Assembly: GCF_000617845.2 (NCBI RefSeq)
Contig: NZ_DF820425.1
Coordinates: forward strand, 6,702,741-6,766,740
Source of the DNA: Bradyrhizobium sp. DOA9
GTDB lineage: Bacteria > Pseudomonadota > Alphaproteobacteria > Rhizobiales > Xanthobacteraceae
Length of the DNA stretch: 64,000 nucleotides
Reading direction: 5' to 3'
Shown: positions 27,314-36,637 of the stretch, piece after piece
How the letters are laid out: every line of letters starts with the position of its first letter
Numbering within the stretch: position 1 is the first letter of the stretch
Notes under the pieces: generated by a model
Databases searched by the model: none
What the model saw: the letters and a program-made list of their open reading frames with translations, nothing else
Told to the model about the DNA's origin: nothing
Made by a program: the position numbers and the translations under genes

Positions 27314-28765
27314 ATGAACACGATTTCGATGTTGATCGCGGGCGAGCAACGAGCGGCCACCGGTAACGCCATGTTCGAGCGCCTCAATCCGCTCGATGGC
27401 CAGATTGCAACGCGAGCACCGGCAGCTACAGCGCACGATGCGGTTGCAGCCGTGGAAGCAGCTGCTGCTGCCTTCCCGAGCTGGTCTGCGACAGGTCCCT
27501 CGGAGCGCCGCGCCCTTCTGACCAAGGCAGCGCACGCGCTGGAAGCCAAGGCCCCTGCATTTGCCGCGTCCATCGCTGCAGAGACCGGCGGCTCGGGGAT
27601 CTGGGCTGGGTTCAACGTCCATCTCGCGGCCGGCATGCTGCTTGAAGCCGCGGCGATGACAACGCAGATCAGCGGCGAGATCATTCCCTCTGATGTGCCC
27701 GGCAGCTTCGCGATGGCGGTGCGGCAACCCGCCGGGGTGGTCCTGGGCATGGCGCCGTGGAATGCGCCTGTGATCCTCGGCGTGCGAGCCATTGCATTGC
27801 CCCTGGCTTGCGGCAACACCGTCGTTCTGAAGGGCTCCGAGCTGTGCCCCGCAACCCACGGGCTGATCGTCGAGGCGTTCAAGGAAGCCGGTTTTCCCAA
27901 GGGCGTCGTCAACTACGTCACCAATGCTCCATCGGACGCAGGACCTGTCGTCGAAGCAATGATCGCGCATCCCGCCGTGCGCCGGGTCAATTTCACGGGA
28001 TCGACCCGCGTCGGAAAGATCATTGCCGCCGCATGCGCGAAGTACCTCAAGCCGGCGGTCCTCGAACTCGGGGGCAAGGCGCCGCTCGTCGTTCTTGACG
28101 ATGCCGACATCGGCGCCGCTGTGAACGCAGCCGCGTTTGGTGCCTTTGCGAATTCGGGCCAGATCTGCATGTCGACCGAGCGAATCATCGTTGACGAGGC
28201 CATCGCCGACGAATTCGTGCGTCGCCTTGCCGACAAGGCGTGCAAGCTGCCGCTTGGCGATCCGAGAAAGGGCCCCGTCGTTCTCGGCTCGGTCGTTGAC
28301 ATGACCACCGTAAAGCGCTGCAACGACCTCATCGACGACGCACTCTCGAAAGGCGCGAAACTGCTTTGCGGCGGGAAAGCTGAGTCCACGCTGATGCCGG
28401 CCACGCTGATCGACGGTGTCACATCGAACATGAAGATCTACAGCGAGGAGTCCTTCGGACCGATCAAGCCCATCGTTCGGGTCAAGGGCGAGGACGCAGC
28501 GATCGCCTGCGCAAACGACAATGCCTACGGCTTGTCGTCCGCCGTGTTCACCAGGGATACATCGAGAGGAATGCGCGTCGCGTCGCGCATTCAATCCGGC
28601 ATCTGCCACATCAACGGCCCCACCGTTCATGACGAGGCTCAGATGCCCTTCGGAGGCGTCAAGGACAGCGGATACGGGCGATTTGGCGGCAAGGCCGGAA
28701 TCGCCGAGTTCACGGACACCCGCTGGATGACCATTCAGACAAGCGAACGACACTATCCGTTCTGA
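27314..28765 (+). CDS. Aldehyde dehydrogenase, probably benzaldehyde dehydrogenase, 483 aa
   Basis: NAD(P)-dependent oxidation of an aldehyde to an acid. The motifs are FTGSTRVG (cofactor site), catalytic Glu251 in LELGGKAP and nucleophile Cys285 in GQICMS. Length is normal. ATG 27314 has AGGGAG a few bases upstream; it lies 9 bases after the decarboxylase stop, so both genes are in one operon. The context makes benzaldehyde, the product of the decarboxylase, the likely substrate and benzoate the product, as for MdlD. Vanillin or salicylaldehyde dehydrogenases are close relatives. Confidence 0.9.
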   Translation: MNTISMLIAGEQRAATGNAMFERLNPLDGQIATRAPAATAHDAVAAVEAAAAAFPSWSATGPSERRALLTKAAHALEAKAPAFAASIAAETGGSGIWAGFNVHLAAGMLLEAAAMTTQISGEIIPSDVPGSFAMAVRQPAGVVLGMAPWNAPVILGVRAIALPLACGNTVVLKGSELCPATHGLIVEAFKEAGFPKGVVNYVTNAPSDAGPVVEAMIAHPAVRRVNFTGSTRVGKIIAAACAKYLKPAVLELGGKAPLVVLDDADIGAAVNAAAFGAFANSGQICMSTERIIVDEAIADEFVRRLADKACKLPLGDPRKGPVVLGSVVDMTTVKRCNDLIDDALSKGAKLLCGGKAESTLMPATLIDGVTSNMKIYSEESFGPIKPIVRVKGEDAAIACANDNAYGLSSAVFTRDTSRGMRVASRIQSGICHINGPTVHDEAQMPFGGVKDSGYGRFGGKAGIAEFTDTRWMTIQTSERHYPF

Positions 28766-28807
28766 TCAGGCGCGAGTCCGATCTCAATCTCCAATGAAGT
28801 GACGTCG

Positions 28808-28831
28808 CCTCCCTCAGCATTGCTGGGGAGG
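28808..28831. terminator. Strong hairpin downstream of the aldehyde dehydrogenase gene
   Basis: The bases form two arms, CCTCCC-CAGC and GCTG-GGAGG, around a 3-nt loop. There is no run of T after it, so it may be a factor-dependent terminator, an RNA-stability hairpin or an attenuating element before the transporter gene. Confidence 0.45.
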
Positions 28832-28861
28832 CTCGGCGAAGCTCGTCCAGAGGAGCGAAGG

Positions 28862-29005
28862 ATGTCAGGTCAACAGCTACAGCGTCATGGGACCGCCATT
28901 CTCGGCTCCGGCGCGAACGGACTCTTGTTTCGGTCCCTTGAAGGCCGATCGGACGTCGCGGTGATCCGACACATCGACGCAAAACAACAGGGAGGGAAGT
29001 TGTGA
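28862..29005 (+). CDS. Possible 47-aa peptide coupled to the MFS carrier
   Basis: The ATG has AGAGGAG at good spacing, and the TGA stop overlaps the GTG of the transporter as GTGA, which suggests translational coupling. The peptide contains AILGSGANGLLF, which looks like a nucleotide-binding glycine loop, so it could instead be the leftover N-terminus of an oxidoreductase. I do not recognise it as a known family. Confidence 0.4.
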   Translation: MSGQQLQRHGTAILGSGANGLLFRSLEGRSDVAVIRHIDAKQQGGKL

Positions 29006-30432
29006 CAGAGACGTACCCAATGGGCCACTTGTCCACTCCACACATCGCGGCAACCGGCTCCGGTCCAACTCGCCTTCCTGGTGAGGTGAGCAGCAGCGGC
29101 GACAGCGCACATCCGTCGCTGGACATCGGGCGGCTCCTTGATGATGGCCCCTGGACCGTCCTGCAGAAGATCGTCGTCTTCATCGCCGCCCTGTCGATCA
29201 TCATGGACGGGTTCGATGGACAGCTGATTGGCTTCGCTGTCCCAGTTCTGATGAAGGAGTGGGGCGTCACCCGCGGCGACTTTGCTCCCGCGCTTGCCGC
29301 CGGCCTGGTCGGAATGGGAATTGGGAGCGCCTTCGCCGGCCTCCTCGCTGACCGGTTCGGACGACGCGGCGCCGTGATCGTGAGCGTGATGGTTTTCGGG
29401 CTGGCAACCTTCTGCATCGGCGTTGCAGCTAACCTCTGGCAGATCGGCACGTTGCGATTTATTGCGGGACTCGGCATTGGCGGAGCCTTGCCGAGCTCCA
29501 CCACCGTTGCGGCGGAATTTACACCGGCACGGCGGCGGACGCTCGCCATTACGGCGACCATCGTCTGTGTCCCCCTTGGAGGCATGCTCGCCGGCCTGTT
29601 CGCCAGCGTCGTCCTGCCGAACCTCGGTTGGAGGGCCCTGTTCTTCCTTGGTGGAGCTCTGGCCGTCCTCCTGGGCTTCGCCCTGCTCTTCATTCTCCCG
29701 GAAACCCCGCGCTTTCTCGTGCGCCGGCCCGCGCGTTGGGCCGAGCTGCGCCGGCTCGTCGGACGAATGTCGCGACCGGTCGCGGCCGACGTCGTCTTCA
29801 CGGACTTGGGCGAGCAGAGAATCGAGAAGCGCGAGGGTTTTCTTGCATTGTTCGAGAAGGGCCGAGCCCGCGACACGATCGCGCTCTGGTGCGCCTTCTT
29901 TCTCAACCTGCTTGCCGTCTATAGCGCGTTCACGTGGCTGCCGACGATGCTGACGTCCGAAGGGCTGGACGTTGCGATCGCGGGGTCCGGTTTGACGGCC
30001 TACAACTTTGGTGGCGTGCTCGGCGCATTGACATGCGCCATGGCCATCACCCGGTACGGTTCCCGTTGGCCACTCCTGCTGTGCAGCTTGCTCGGCGCCG
30101 CCACCGCGCTGTATCTGACCCGCGTGAACATCGCGCTGGAGGCAGGCATTCTGATAGCAGGGTTCGGTGTGCAGGGCTTCTTCGCCAATGCGGTACAGTC
30201 GACCATGTATGCCGTGTGCGCCTATGTCTACCCGACCTCAGTCCGGGCCACGGGCACGGCCTCCGCCCTCGCCTTTGGTCGGCTCGGAGCCATCCTCAGT
30301 GCCTTTGCCGGTGCAACGGTGATCACGGTCGGCGGCAAGGACGGCTATCTCCTGATGCTGGGCGTCGCCATGATCGGTCTCACCCTCTCACTCGCTGTCG
30401 TCGGCCGCCACATTCCCGCGCGCAAAACATGA
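29002..30432 (+). CDS. MFS transporter, aromatic-acid:H+ symporter type (AAHS), 476 aa
   Basis: Twelve hydrophobic segments are predicted after a 50-residue polar N-terminus. Segment 1 carries IIMDGFDGQLIGFAVP, matching the DGFD motif of AAHS carriers such as PcaK and BenK, and the loop after segment 2 is ADRFGRRGA. The GTG start has GGGAGGG 5 nt upstream. In context, mandelate, benzoylformate or benzoate are likely substrates. It stands between the aldehyde dehydrogenase and mandelate dehydrogenase genes in the same direction. Confidence 0.88.
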   Translation: MTETYPMGHLSTPHIAATGSGPTRLPGEVSSSGDSAHPSLDIGRLLDDGPWTVLQKIVVFIAALSIIMDGFDGQLIGFAVPVLMKEWGVTRGDFAPALAAGLVGMGIGSAFAGLLADRFGRRGAVIVSVMVFGLATFCIGVAANLWQIGTLRFIAGLGIGGALPSSTTVAAEFTPARRRTLAITATIVCVPLGGMLAGLFASVVLPNLGWRALFFLGGALAVLLGFALLFILPETPRFLVRRPARWAELRRLVGRMSRPVAADVVFTDLGEQRIEKREGFLALFEKGRARDTIALWCAFFLNLLAVYSAFTWLPTMLTSEGLDVAIAGSGLTAYNFGGVLGALTCAMAITRYGSRWPLLLCSLLGAATALYLTRVNIALEAGILIAGFGVQGFFANAVQSTMYAVCAYVYPTSVRATGTASALAFGRLGAILSAFAGATVITVGGKDGYLLMLGVAMIGLTLSLAVVGRHIPARKT

Positions 30433-30553
30433 AGAGCATCTCCTCCGTGGCCCGCGATACCCTAGCGCACGGCGCTTCCAAACCCGCCATTTCATCAGAT
30501 GAGAGGTCGTTAAAGCCGCTGGTTCATCCGGAAATTTCCAAGAGGAGCACGCT

Positions 30554-31729
30554 ATGCTGACAACGATAGCCCCCGCTTCCATATGGGACTTGAGGCGGTC
30601 CGCCAAGCGTCGCCTCCCGAGGATGTTGTTCGACTACGTCGAAGGCGGCGCCGAGGACGAGCGGACCATTTCGGAGAACGTCGCGGCGTTCAGCAAGATC
30701 AAGCTGCTGCCGCATCGCCTGCGGGACGTCAGCAAGAGAACGACCGACGTCGATCTGCTGGGCACCAGGATCGCTGCACCTCTCGTGGTCGGTCCAACTG
30801 GTCTGAACGGCGCCATCTGGCCGAATGGAGATACAGCGCTCGCAACGGCCGCCAAGCGAGCCGGCGTTCCATTCGCCCTTTCCACGGCCTCCAACGAGCG
30901 GCTGGAGGCCGTCGCAAAAGTCGGAGGCGAGCTCTGGTTTCAGCTCTACGTCGTCCATCGGCAGCTTGCTGAACGACTCGTCGATCGCGCAGCAAACGCG
31001 GGCTACGCAGCGCTGGTCCTGACCGTCGACGTACCCGTCAACGGAAAGCGCGAGCGAGACCTCCGCAATGGGTTTCGGATCCCATTCCGCTATTCGGCCC
31101 GCACGATCCTCGACGCTCTCACTCATCCGCGATGGACGGCCAGCCTTCTCATGAATGGCACGCCAACGCTCGCAAATTTGGCCGCTGACAACGCAACCAC
31201 GCTACAGGCACAAAATGCCCTTTTGCGGCGCGAGATGGACGCAAGCTTCGACTGGGACGATCTTGCCCGCCTTCGCGATCTCTGGCCGCGACGCCTGCTG
31301 GTTAAAGGCGTTTGCAATCCGGAAGACATCGCACGCTGCTTTGCGATCGGCGCCGATGCGGTGGTGATATCGAATCATGGCGGGCGACAGCTCGACGACG
31401 CTGTTTCGTCCTTGGAGATTCTGCCCCAGGTCCGCCATCTCGGGCCCGTGCTGATCGACGGCGGAGTGCGTCGAGGCTCCGACATCGTCAAAGCCGTTGC
31501 TTTAGGCGCCAAGGCGGTGCTGCTCGGTCGATCCGTCCTCTACGGATTAGCCGCCAGCGGCGAGGCTGGGGCATCCAAGGCGCTGAGTATCCTTTTCGAA
31601 GAGATCGACAGAACGCTGGCGCTGCTTGGCTGTCCCGCGGCTTCTCGGTTGGACGAGTCGTTCATCGCAGCCACCGCGCTCTTGCCCGCGACTGCGCAGG
31701 GCTGCTCGGACCAGCCGCCCGGTCAGTGA
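30554..31729 (+). CDS. mdlB: (S)-mandelate dehydrogenase (FMN-dependent alpha-hydroxy-acid dehydrogenase), 391 aa
   Basis: Oxidises (S)-mandelate to benzoylformate, passing electrons to the respiratory chain. FMN-family motifs: LSTASNERLEAV, WFQLYVVHRQLAERLV, LTVDVPVNGKRERD, Lys251 in LLVKGV, catalytic His275 in SNHGGRQLDD and IDGGVRRGSDIVKA. WFQLYV and the inserted hydrophobic stretch around residues 180-215, which may attach to the membrane, fit mandelate dehydrogenase more closely than glycolate oxidase. AGAGGAG lies 6 nt before the ATG. L-lactate dehydrogenase is the main alternative, but the neighbours argue for mandelate. Confidence 0.88.
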   Translation: MLTTIAPASIWDLRRSAKRRLPRMLFDYVEGGAEDERTISENVAAFSKIKLLPHRLRDVSKRTTDVDLLGTRIAAPLVVGPTGLNGAIWPNGDTALATAAKRAGVPFALSTASNERLEAVAKVGGELWFQLYVVHRQLAERLVDRAANAGYAALVLTVDVPVNGKRERDLRNGFRIPFRYSARTILDALTHPRWTASLLMNGTPTLANLAADNATTLQAQNALLRREMDASFDWDDLARLRDLWPRRLLVKGVCNPEDIARCFAIGADAVVISNHGGRQLDDAVSSLEILPQVRHLGPVLIDGGVRRGSDIVKAVALGAKAVLLGRSVLYGLAASGEAGASKALSILFEEIDRTLALLGCPAASRLDESFIAATALLPATAQGCSDQPPGQ

Positions 31730-32014
31730 ATTTAATGGACCAGGTGAAGGATCCGATCAGAGCCGCCACGTCGATCGACGACAGACCTGTCGGACGTCCG
31801 TTTTCCTCGCGAAAGTACGCCAATCTACGACGGTCAAGTAGTCCGCCTGTACCAAGCGGCGTTCGCGCTGTATCTCATGATGCGAATGTAAGGGAGGGAC
31901 AGGGCTAAAGTGGATGTGTGACTTAGTCTCGACCACAGGGAGGATCGCTCGACCAAAGTTTCCAACCGAAAGGTCCGTTCTGAGGAACAAACCTTCCAAG
32001 CGATTGATATCGCT

Positions 32015-32090
<76 letters not shown>

Positions 32091-32197
32091 GAAAGGCGGT
32101 CAAGGCCTTGCGAGGTCGGTCGTTTAGCAAAGCGATCCGGGTCTGGCAAGCGATCGGACGCAAGTTTTCCAAGGTCTCGTCCACAGGCCCGGAAATG

Positions 32198-32224
32198 CGA
32201 AAAGCCGCTGGATTCCAGCGGCTT
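32198..32224 (-). terminator. Terminator after the Spy/CpxP-like gene
   Basis: On the minus strand, AAGCCGCTGG and CCAGCGGCTT form a 10-bp stem with a 3-nt loop and are followed by TTTTCGC. It is 33 bp after the stop codon of the upstream gene. Confidence 0.8.
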
Positions 32225-32256
32225 CGCCAGGGTTGACGGCGCGAGGGCCGGTCCGT

Positions 32257-32853
32257 TCAGAGCCGGCCTTCCCGGTCCCGGTCGGGACCGCGGTCACGGT
32301 CGAAGCGGTCGTGGTGGAAGTGGTCCATGCCCCGTTCCATCATGCGGTCCATGCGCTCCATGAAGTGGTGGGGCCGCGGGCCGTCCTCGCCGCCGCCGAA
32401 CGGGCCGCGGTGCCGGGTCAGCACGGCGAGGCGCCGCTTCTGGCCCTCGTCAAGGGTCTTGTAGAGCGGATCGGCGGCATCGGCGATCTTCTTCAGGGCG
32501 GCGGAGCTGGCGCCCATGTCCTCGGCGCGCTGGCGCAGGCGGGCGATCGGATCCTCAGGCTTGTCGGCATCGCCCGGCCCGGCATTCATCCGCGCATTGG
32601 CGCGGTCGATGCGCAGCTTGGCGAACTCCCGCACGGCCGCCTCGACCGGCGGCCACAGCTTCTCCTGATCGGCGTTCAGCTTCAGCCCGGCATGGACGGC
32701 GGCAATCCGCGCATCGACGAAGGCAGCCCGGTCCTCGGGGTTCATGCGCATGTGGCGGACGTGCTCCATCCACGGGCGATGATATTGGGCATAGACCGCG
32801 CCCGAGCCGGCGATGCTGAGCACGGCGATGGCTGCGACGGTGAATTTCTTCAT
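32257..32853 (-). CDS. Spy/CpxP-family periplasmic chaperone-like protein, 198 aa
   Basis: A signal peptide (MKKFTVAAIAVLSIAGSGAVYA) is followed by a helical, charged domain. It has LNADQEKLWPPVEAAVREFAK and the LTxxQ-like repeat LDEGQKRRLAVL, the mark of the Spy/CpxP fold. The C-terminal tail is rich in His, Asp, Met and Arg and could bind metal. AGGAGG precedes the ATG by 5 nt. Family members protect periplasmic proteins or sense envelope stress and metals; the specific role is not shown. Confidence 0.85.
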   Translation of the reverse strand: MKKFTVAAIAVLSIAGSGAVYAQYHRPWMEHVRHMRMNPEDRAAFVDARIAAVHAGLKLNADQEKLWPPVEAAVREFAKLRIDRANARMNAGPGDADKPEDPIARLRQRAEDMGASSAALKKIADAADPLYKTLDEGQKRRLAVLTRHRGPFGGGEDGPRPHHFMERMDRMMERGMDHFHHDRFDRDRGPDRDREGRL

Positions 32854-32993
32854 ACGGACCTCCTCTGGAAGGATGCCCGGAGGATGAGCGCAGCGCGGCG
32901 GACGCGCAACTTACAACTTGGACAGGGAGCGCGAGGTTACGAAGATGTAACGGCCGATTTTACCTCCAACCGCACATCGGAAATCATTCGCAA

Positions 32994-33028
32994 CAAAAAG
33001 GCTTCCGTGCCGACCGCACGGAAGCCTT
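32994..33028 (-). terminator. Rho-independent terminator of the dctP-like gene
   Basis: A perfect 13-bp stem (AAGGCTTCCGTGC with its complement, 5-nt loop) followed by TTTTT on the minus strand, 20 bp after the stop codon. Confidence 0.93.
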
Positions 33029-33047
33029 CGTTCGTGGTTCGCCGGGA

Positions 33048-34052
33048 TCAGTTCGTCGTGCTCTTGGCTTCCTTCAGGAACTCGTCGATCAGCGCCTGGC
33101 CGACGCGGCCGGCGGCGTCCTTGTAGACCGGCTCCATCGCCTTGCGCATCGCCTCGTCCTGCTCGGCTGTGAGCTTGATGATCTCGCTCTTGCCGCTCTT
33201 CTTGATCTCGGCGAGCGCGTCGTCGTTCTCCTTCTGCGACTGCGCGTTGCTGAAGTCGGTCGCCTCCTTCATCGCCTTCGACAAAGGATCGCGGATGTCG
33301 GCCGGCAGATCGTCCCAGAACTTCTTGTTCACGATCACGACGTAGCCGATGTAGCCGTGATTGGTCTCGGTGATGTACTTCTGCACCTCGTGCATCTTCT
33401 GGGTATAGATGTTCGACCAGGTGTTCTCCTGGCCGTCCACCACGCCGGTCTGCAGCGCCTGGTACACTTCCGAGAATGCCATCACCTGCGGCAGCGAGCC
33501 GAGCGCCTTGAACTGGGCCTGCAGCACGCGCGAGGACTGGATGCGGAATTTGACGCCCTGGTAGTCCGCGGGCGTGATCAGCTTCTTGTTCGCGCTCATC
33601 TGCTTGAAGCCGTTGTCCCAATAGGCAAGGCCGGTGATGCCCTTAGGCTCCAGCAGCTTGAGCAGCCTCGTGCCGAGCGGCCCATCCGTCACTTTCCGCA
33701 GCGTCTTGATGTCGGGCAGGATGTAGGGCAGATCGAACACCTCGAACTCGCGGATGCCGAGCGGGCCGAACTTGGAGTTGGACGGCGCCAGCATCTGCAC
33801 GCTGCCGAGCTGGAGCGCCTCGAGCTCTTCCTTGTCCTTGTACAGCGTCGAGTTCGGATAGACCTCGACCTTGACCTTGCCGCCGGTGTACTTCTCGGCG
33901 AGTTCCTTGAACTTCTCCGCGCCCTTGCCCTTCGGCGTGTCGGTGGCGACGACGTGGCTGAATTTGATGATAACGGGTGATTGGGCCAGTGCCGGCCCGG
34001 TCAAGCCGAATGCCAGAGCCGCGATGGACGCAGCGATCGCCAAGGTGCGCAT
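33048..34052 (-). CDS. dctP: TRAP transporter solute-binding protein (DctP family), 334 aa
   Basis: Periplasmic receptor of a TRAP carrier for organic acids. The signal peptide ends at ALAQ. The mature protein starts PVIIKFSHVVATDTPKGKGA and holds the DctP pattern: YPNSTLYKDKEELEALQLGSVQM, the conserved Arg in GVKFRIQSSRV, and GVVDGQENTWSNI. No dctQ or dctM gene is beside it; the gene is flanked by its terminator and by leuA, so it is an orphan here and must work with membrane subunits encoded elsewhere. Confidence 0.92.
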   Translation of the reverse strand: MRTLAIAASIAALAFGLTGPALAQSPVIIKFSHVVATDTPKGKGAEKFKELAEKYTGGKVKVEVYPNSTLYKDKEELEALQLGSVQMLAPSNSKFGPLGIREFEVFDLPYILPDIKTLRKVTDGPLGTRLLKLLEPKGITGLAYWDNGFKQMSANKKLITPADYQGVKFRIQSSRVLQAQFKALGSLPQVMAFSEVYQALQTGVVDGQENTWSNIYTQKMHEVQKYITETNHGYIGYVVIVNKKFWDDLPADIRDPLSKAMKEATDFSNAQSQKENDDALAEIKKSGKSEIIKLTAEQDEAMRKAMEPVYKDAAGRVGQALIDEFLKEAKSTTN

Positions 34053-34201
34053 AGTCTCTCCCTGCTGTTTGTTTGGCCGCCCGGCGGCGCCGGGTGGCTA
34101 GTCTTATGCCGGCTGCATCAATAGCGCCTCGCCTGCACAGTCGCTATTGGCCCTTAGCAGGGCAGGCATTCATGGTGAACGCCGCCCGCACCACTGCGCT
34201 T

Positions 34202-34227
34202 CCTCTCCCGCTAGCTAGCGGGAGAGG
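34202..34227. repeat. 26-bp perfect palindrome downstream of leuA
   Basis: Two 13-base arms without a loop, built on cctctcccgc and its complement. It lies 25 bp after the leuA stop and may end its transcript. It is related to the palindromes at 43426 and 57888. Confidence 0.8.
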
Positions 34228-34251
34228 TGTAACAACTTGCGGCTTCGCTCA

Positions 34252-35814
<1,563 letters not shown>

Positions 35815-35885
35815 TCCTAGATTTCCTTTTGAGCGTTAGCGCCGTTCATTCCTTGGCGCTTGAGGTGTCCGGTGATCTCGACCAA

Positions 35886-35929
35886 CCCCTGAGCGCCCAG
35901 GCGCATGGCGCCCAGCCGGCCCTCAGGGG
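35886..35929 (-). promoter_or_regulatory. Attenuator hairpin between the leucine leader and leuA
   Basis: On the minus strand, CCCCTGAG (35929-35922), which includes the leader stop codon, pairs with CTCAGGGG (35893-35886). An inner GGCGC-CAT-GCGCC stem is also possible. A further AGCGCC/GGCGCT pair lies closer to the leuA start. Mutually exclusive hairpins right after a leucine-rich leader are what ribosome-mediated attenuation needs. No clear T run was seen, so termination may be weak or of another type. Confidence 0.6.
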
Positions 35930-36042
35930 CAAGTAAGAAGAAGGCCGCCAATAAGGAGGGTGGGCATCAGTGCAGCCGGGATCGTGGCGGCGGCCAGAGC
36001 CACCTCCCCCGAAATCCCCTCGATATGGCCGCGAATCAGCAT
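35923..36042 (-). CDS. Leucine-rich leader peptide upstream of leuA, 39 aa
   Basis: Open frame MLIRGHIEG..., ending MPTLLIGGLLLTCP. Five of the last twelve codons are Leu (CTC CTT, then CTT CTT CTT), with Ile between. The stop codon sits inside the attenuator stem. The ribosome binding site of the long form is weak; a 14-aa form starting at the inner ATG is possible. It ends 108 bp before the leuA start. Confidence 0.65.
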   Translation of the reverse strand: MLIRGHIEGISGEVALAAATIPAALMPTLLIGGLLLTCP

Positions 36043-36192
36043 TGCCAGACCCTGTAGAGCCTCAAATCCTCGGTCAAAACCATTGACGGTTGGTTGCCGG
36101 GAGGCCCGATGCGGCCGTTTCTAGACGAGAAATGGCCGCAACTGCAACGCCAAAAGATGGTCAACATCGGTGACCTAAGTTCGAGGATGGGC

Positions 36193-36453
36193 CTATCCCG
36201 TGCCGGTGCGGCGGGCGCGGGCCCTGTTCTCCCAACGGTTCAGCATTTGGCCGAGCTCGCCGGTTGGCGCAGCGGTGTCGGTCTTCGCGATCTCGTTGGT
36301 GTTCGCCGCTGTATTGGCCGAGAGCCAGTCCGGCTCCGTGTACTCGCGCCAGCGACGTGCCTCCGCGCGCCTTTTTCGGGAGACGTAATCCCGCGTGAAA
36401 TAGCCAGCCGCAAAGGCAAACGAGAGAAGGATGACTAGGACGACGACTTGCAC
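36193..36453 (-). CDS. Small single-pass membrane protein, 86 aa
   Basis: The GTG at 36453 has CCGGAG 6 nt upstream and gives MQVVVLVILLSFAFAAGYFT, one N-terminal membrane segment, followed by a basic stretch (RDYVSRKRRAEARRWREYTE) and a polar tail. The longer open frame upstream is not protein-like. I do not know its function. It is divergent from the SMP-30-like gene. Confidence 0.65.
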   Translation of the reverse strand: MQVVVLVILLSFAFAAGYFTRDYVSRKRRAEARRWREYTEPDWLSANTAANTNEIAKTDTAAPTGELGQMLNRWENRARARRTGTG

Positions 36454-36637
36454 AATGAGCTCCGGCTTTATCCCCGCTAGCGCCCGGCAATCCAAACGCA
36501 CCCGAAGGTGACGAAATTGCGACCCGCGATCACGCATCGGTTTCAAGTCTGCCCCTCGCAACCGGACGCGGACCGGACTAACCTTCGCCTCGCTCGGCCG
36601 GATCAACCGGCCGGCCGAAGATGACCGGGAGGATACG

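Noticed and set aside
31730..32014. Possible integrase remnant at the right island end
   Set aside because: None of the six frames shows the tyrosine-recombinase motifs (R..HxLR..H..Y), and no long open frame with a ribosome binding site exists.
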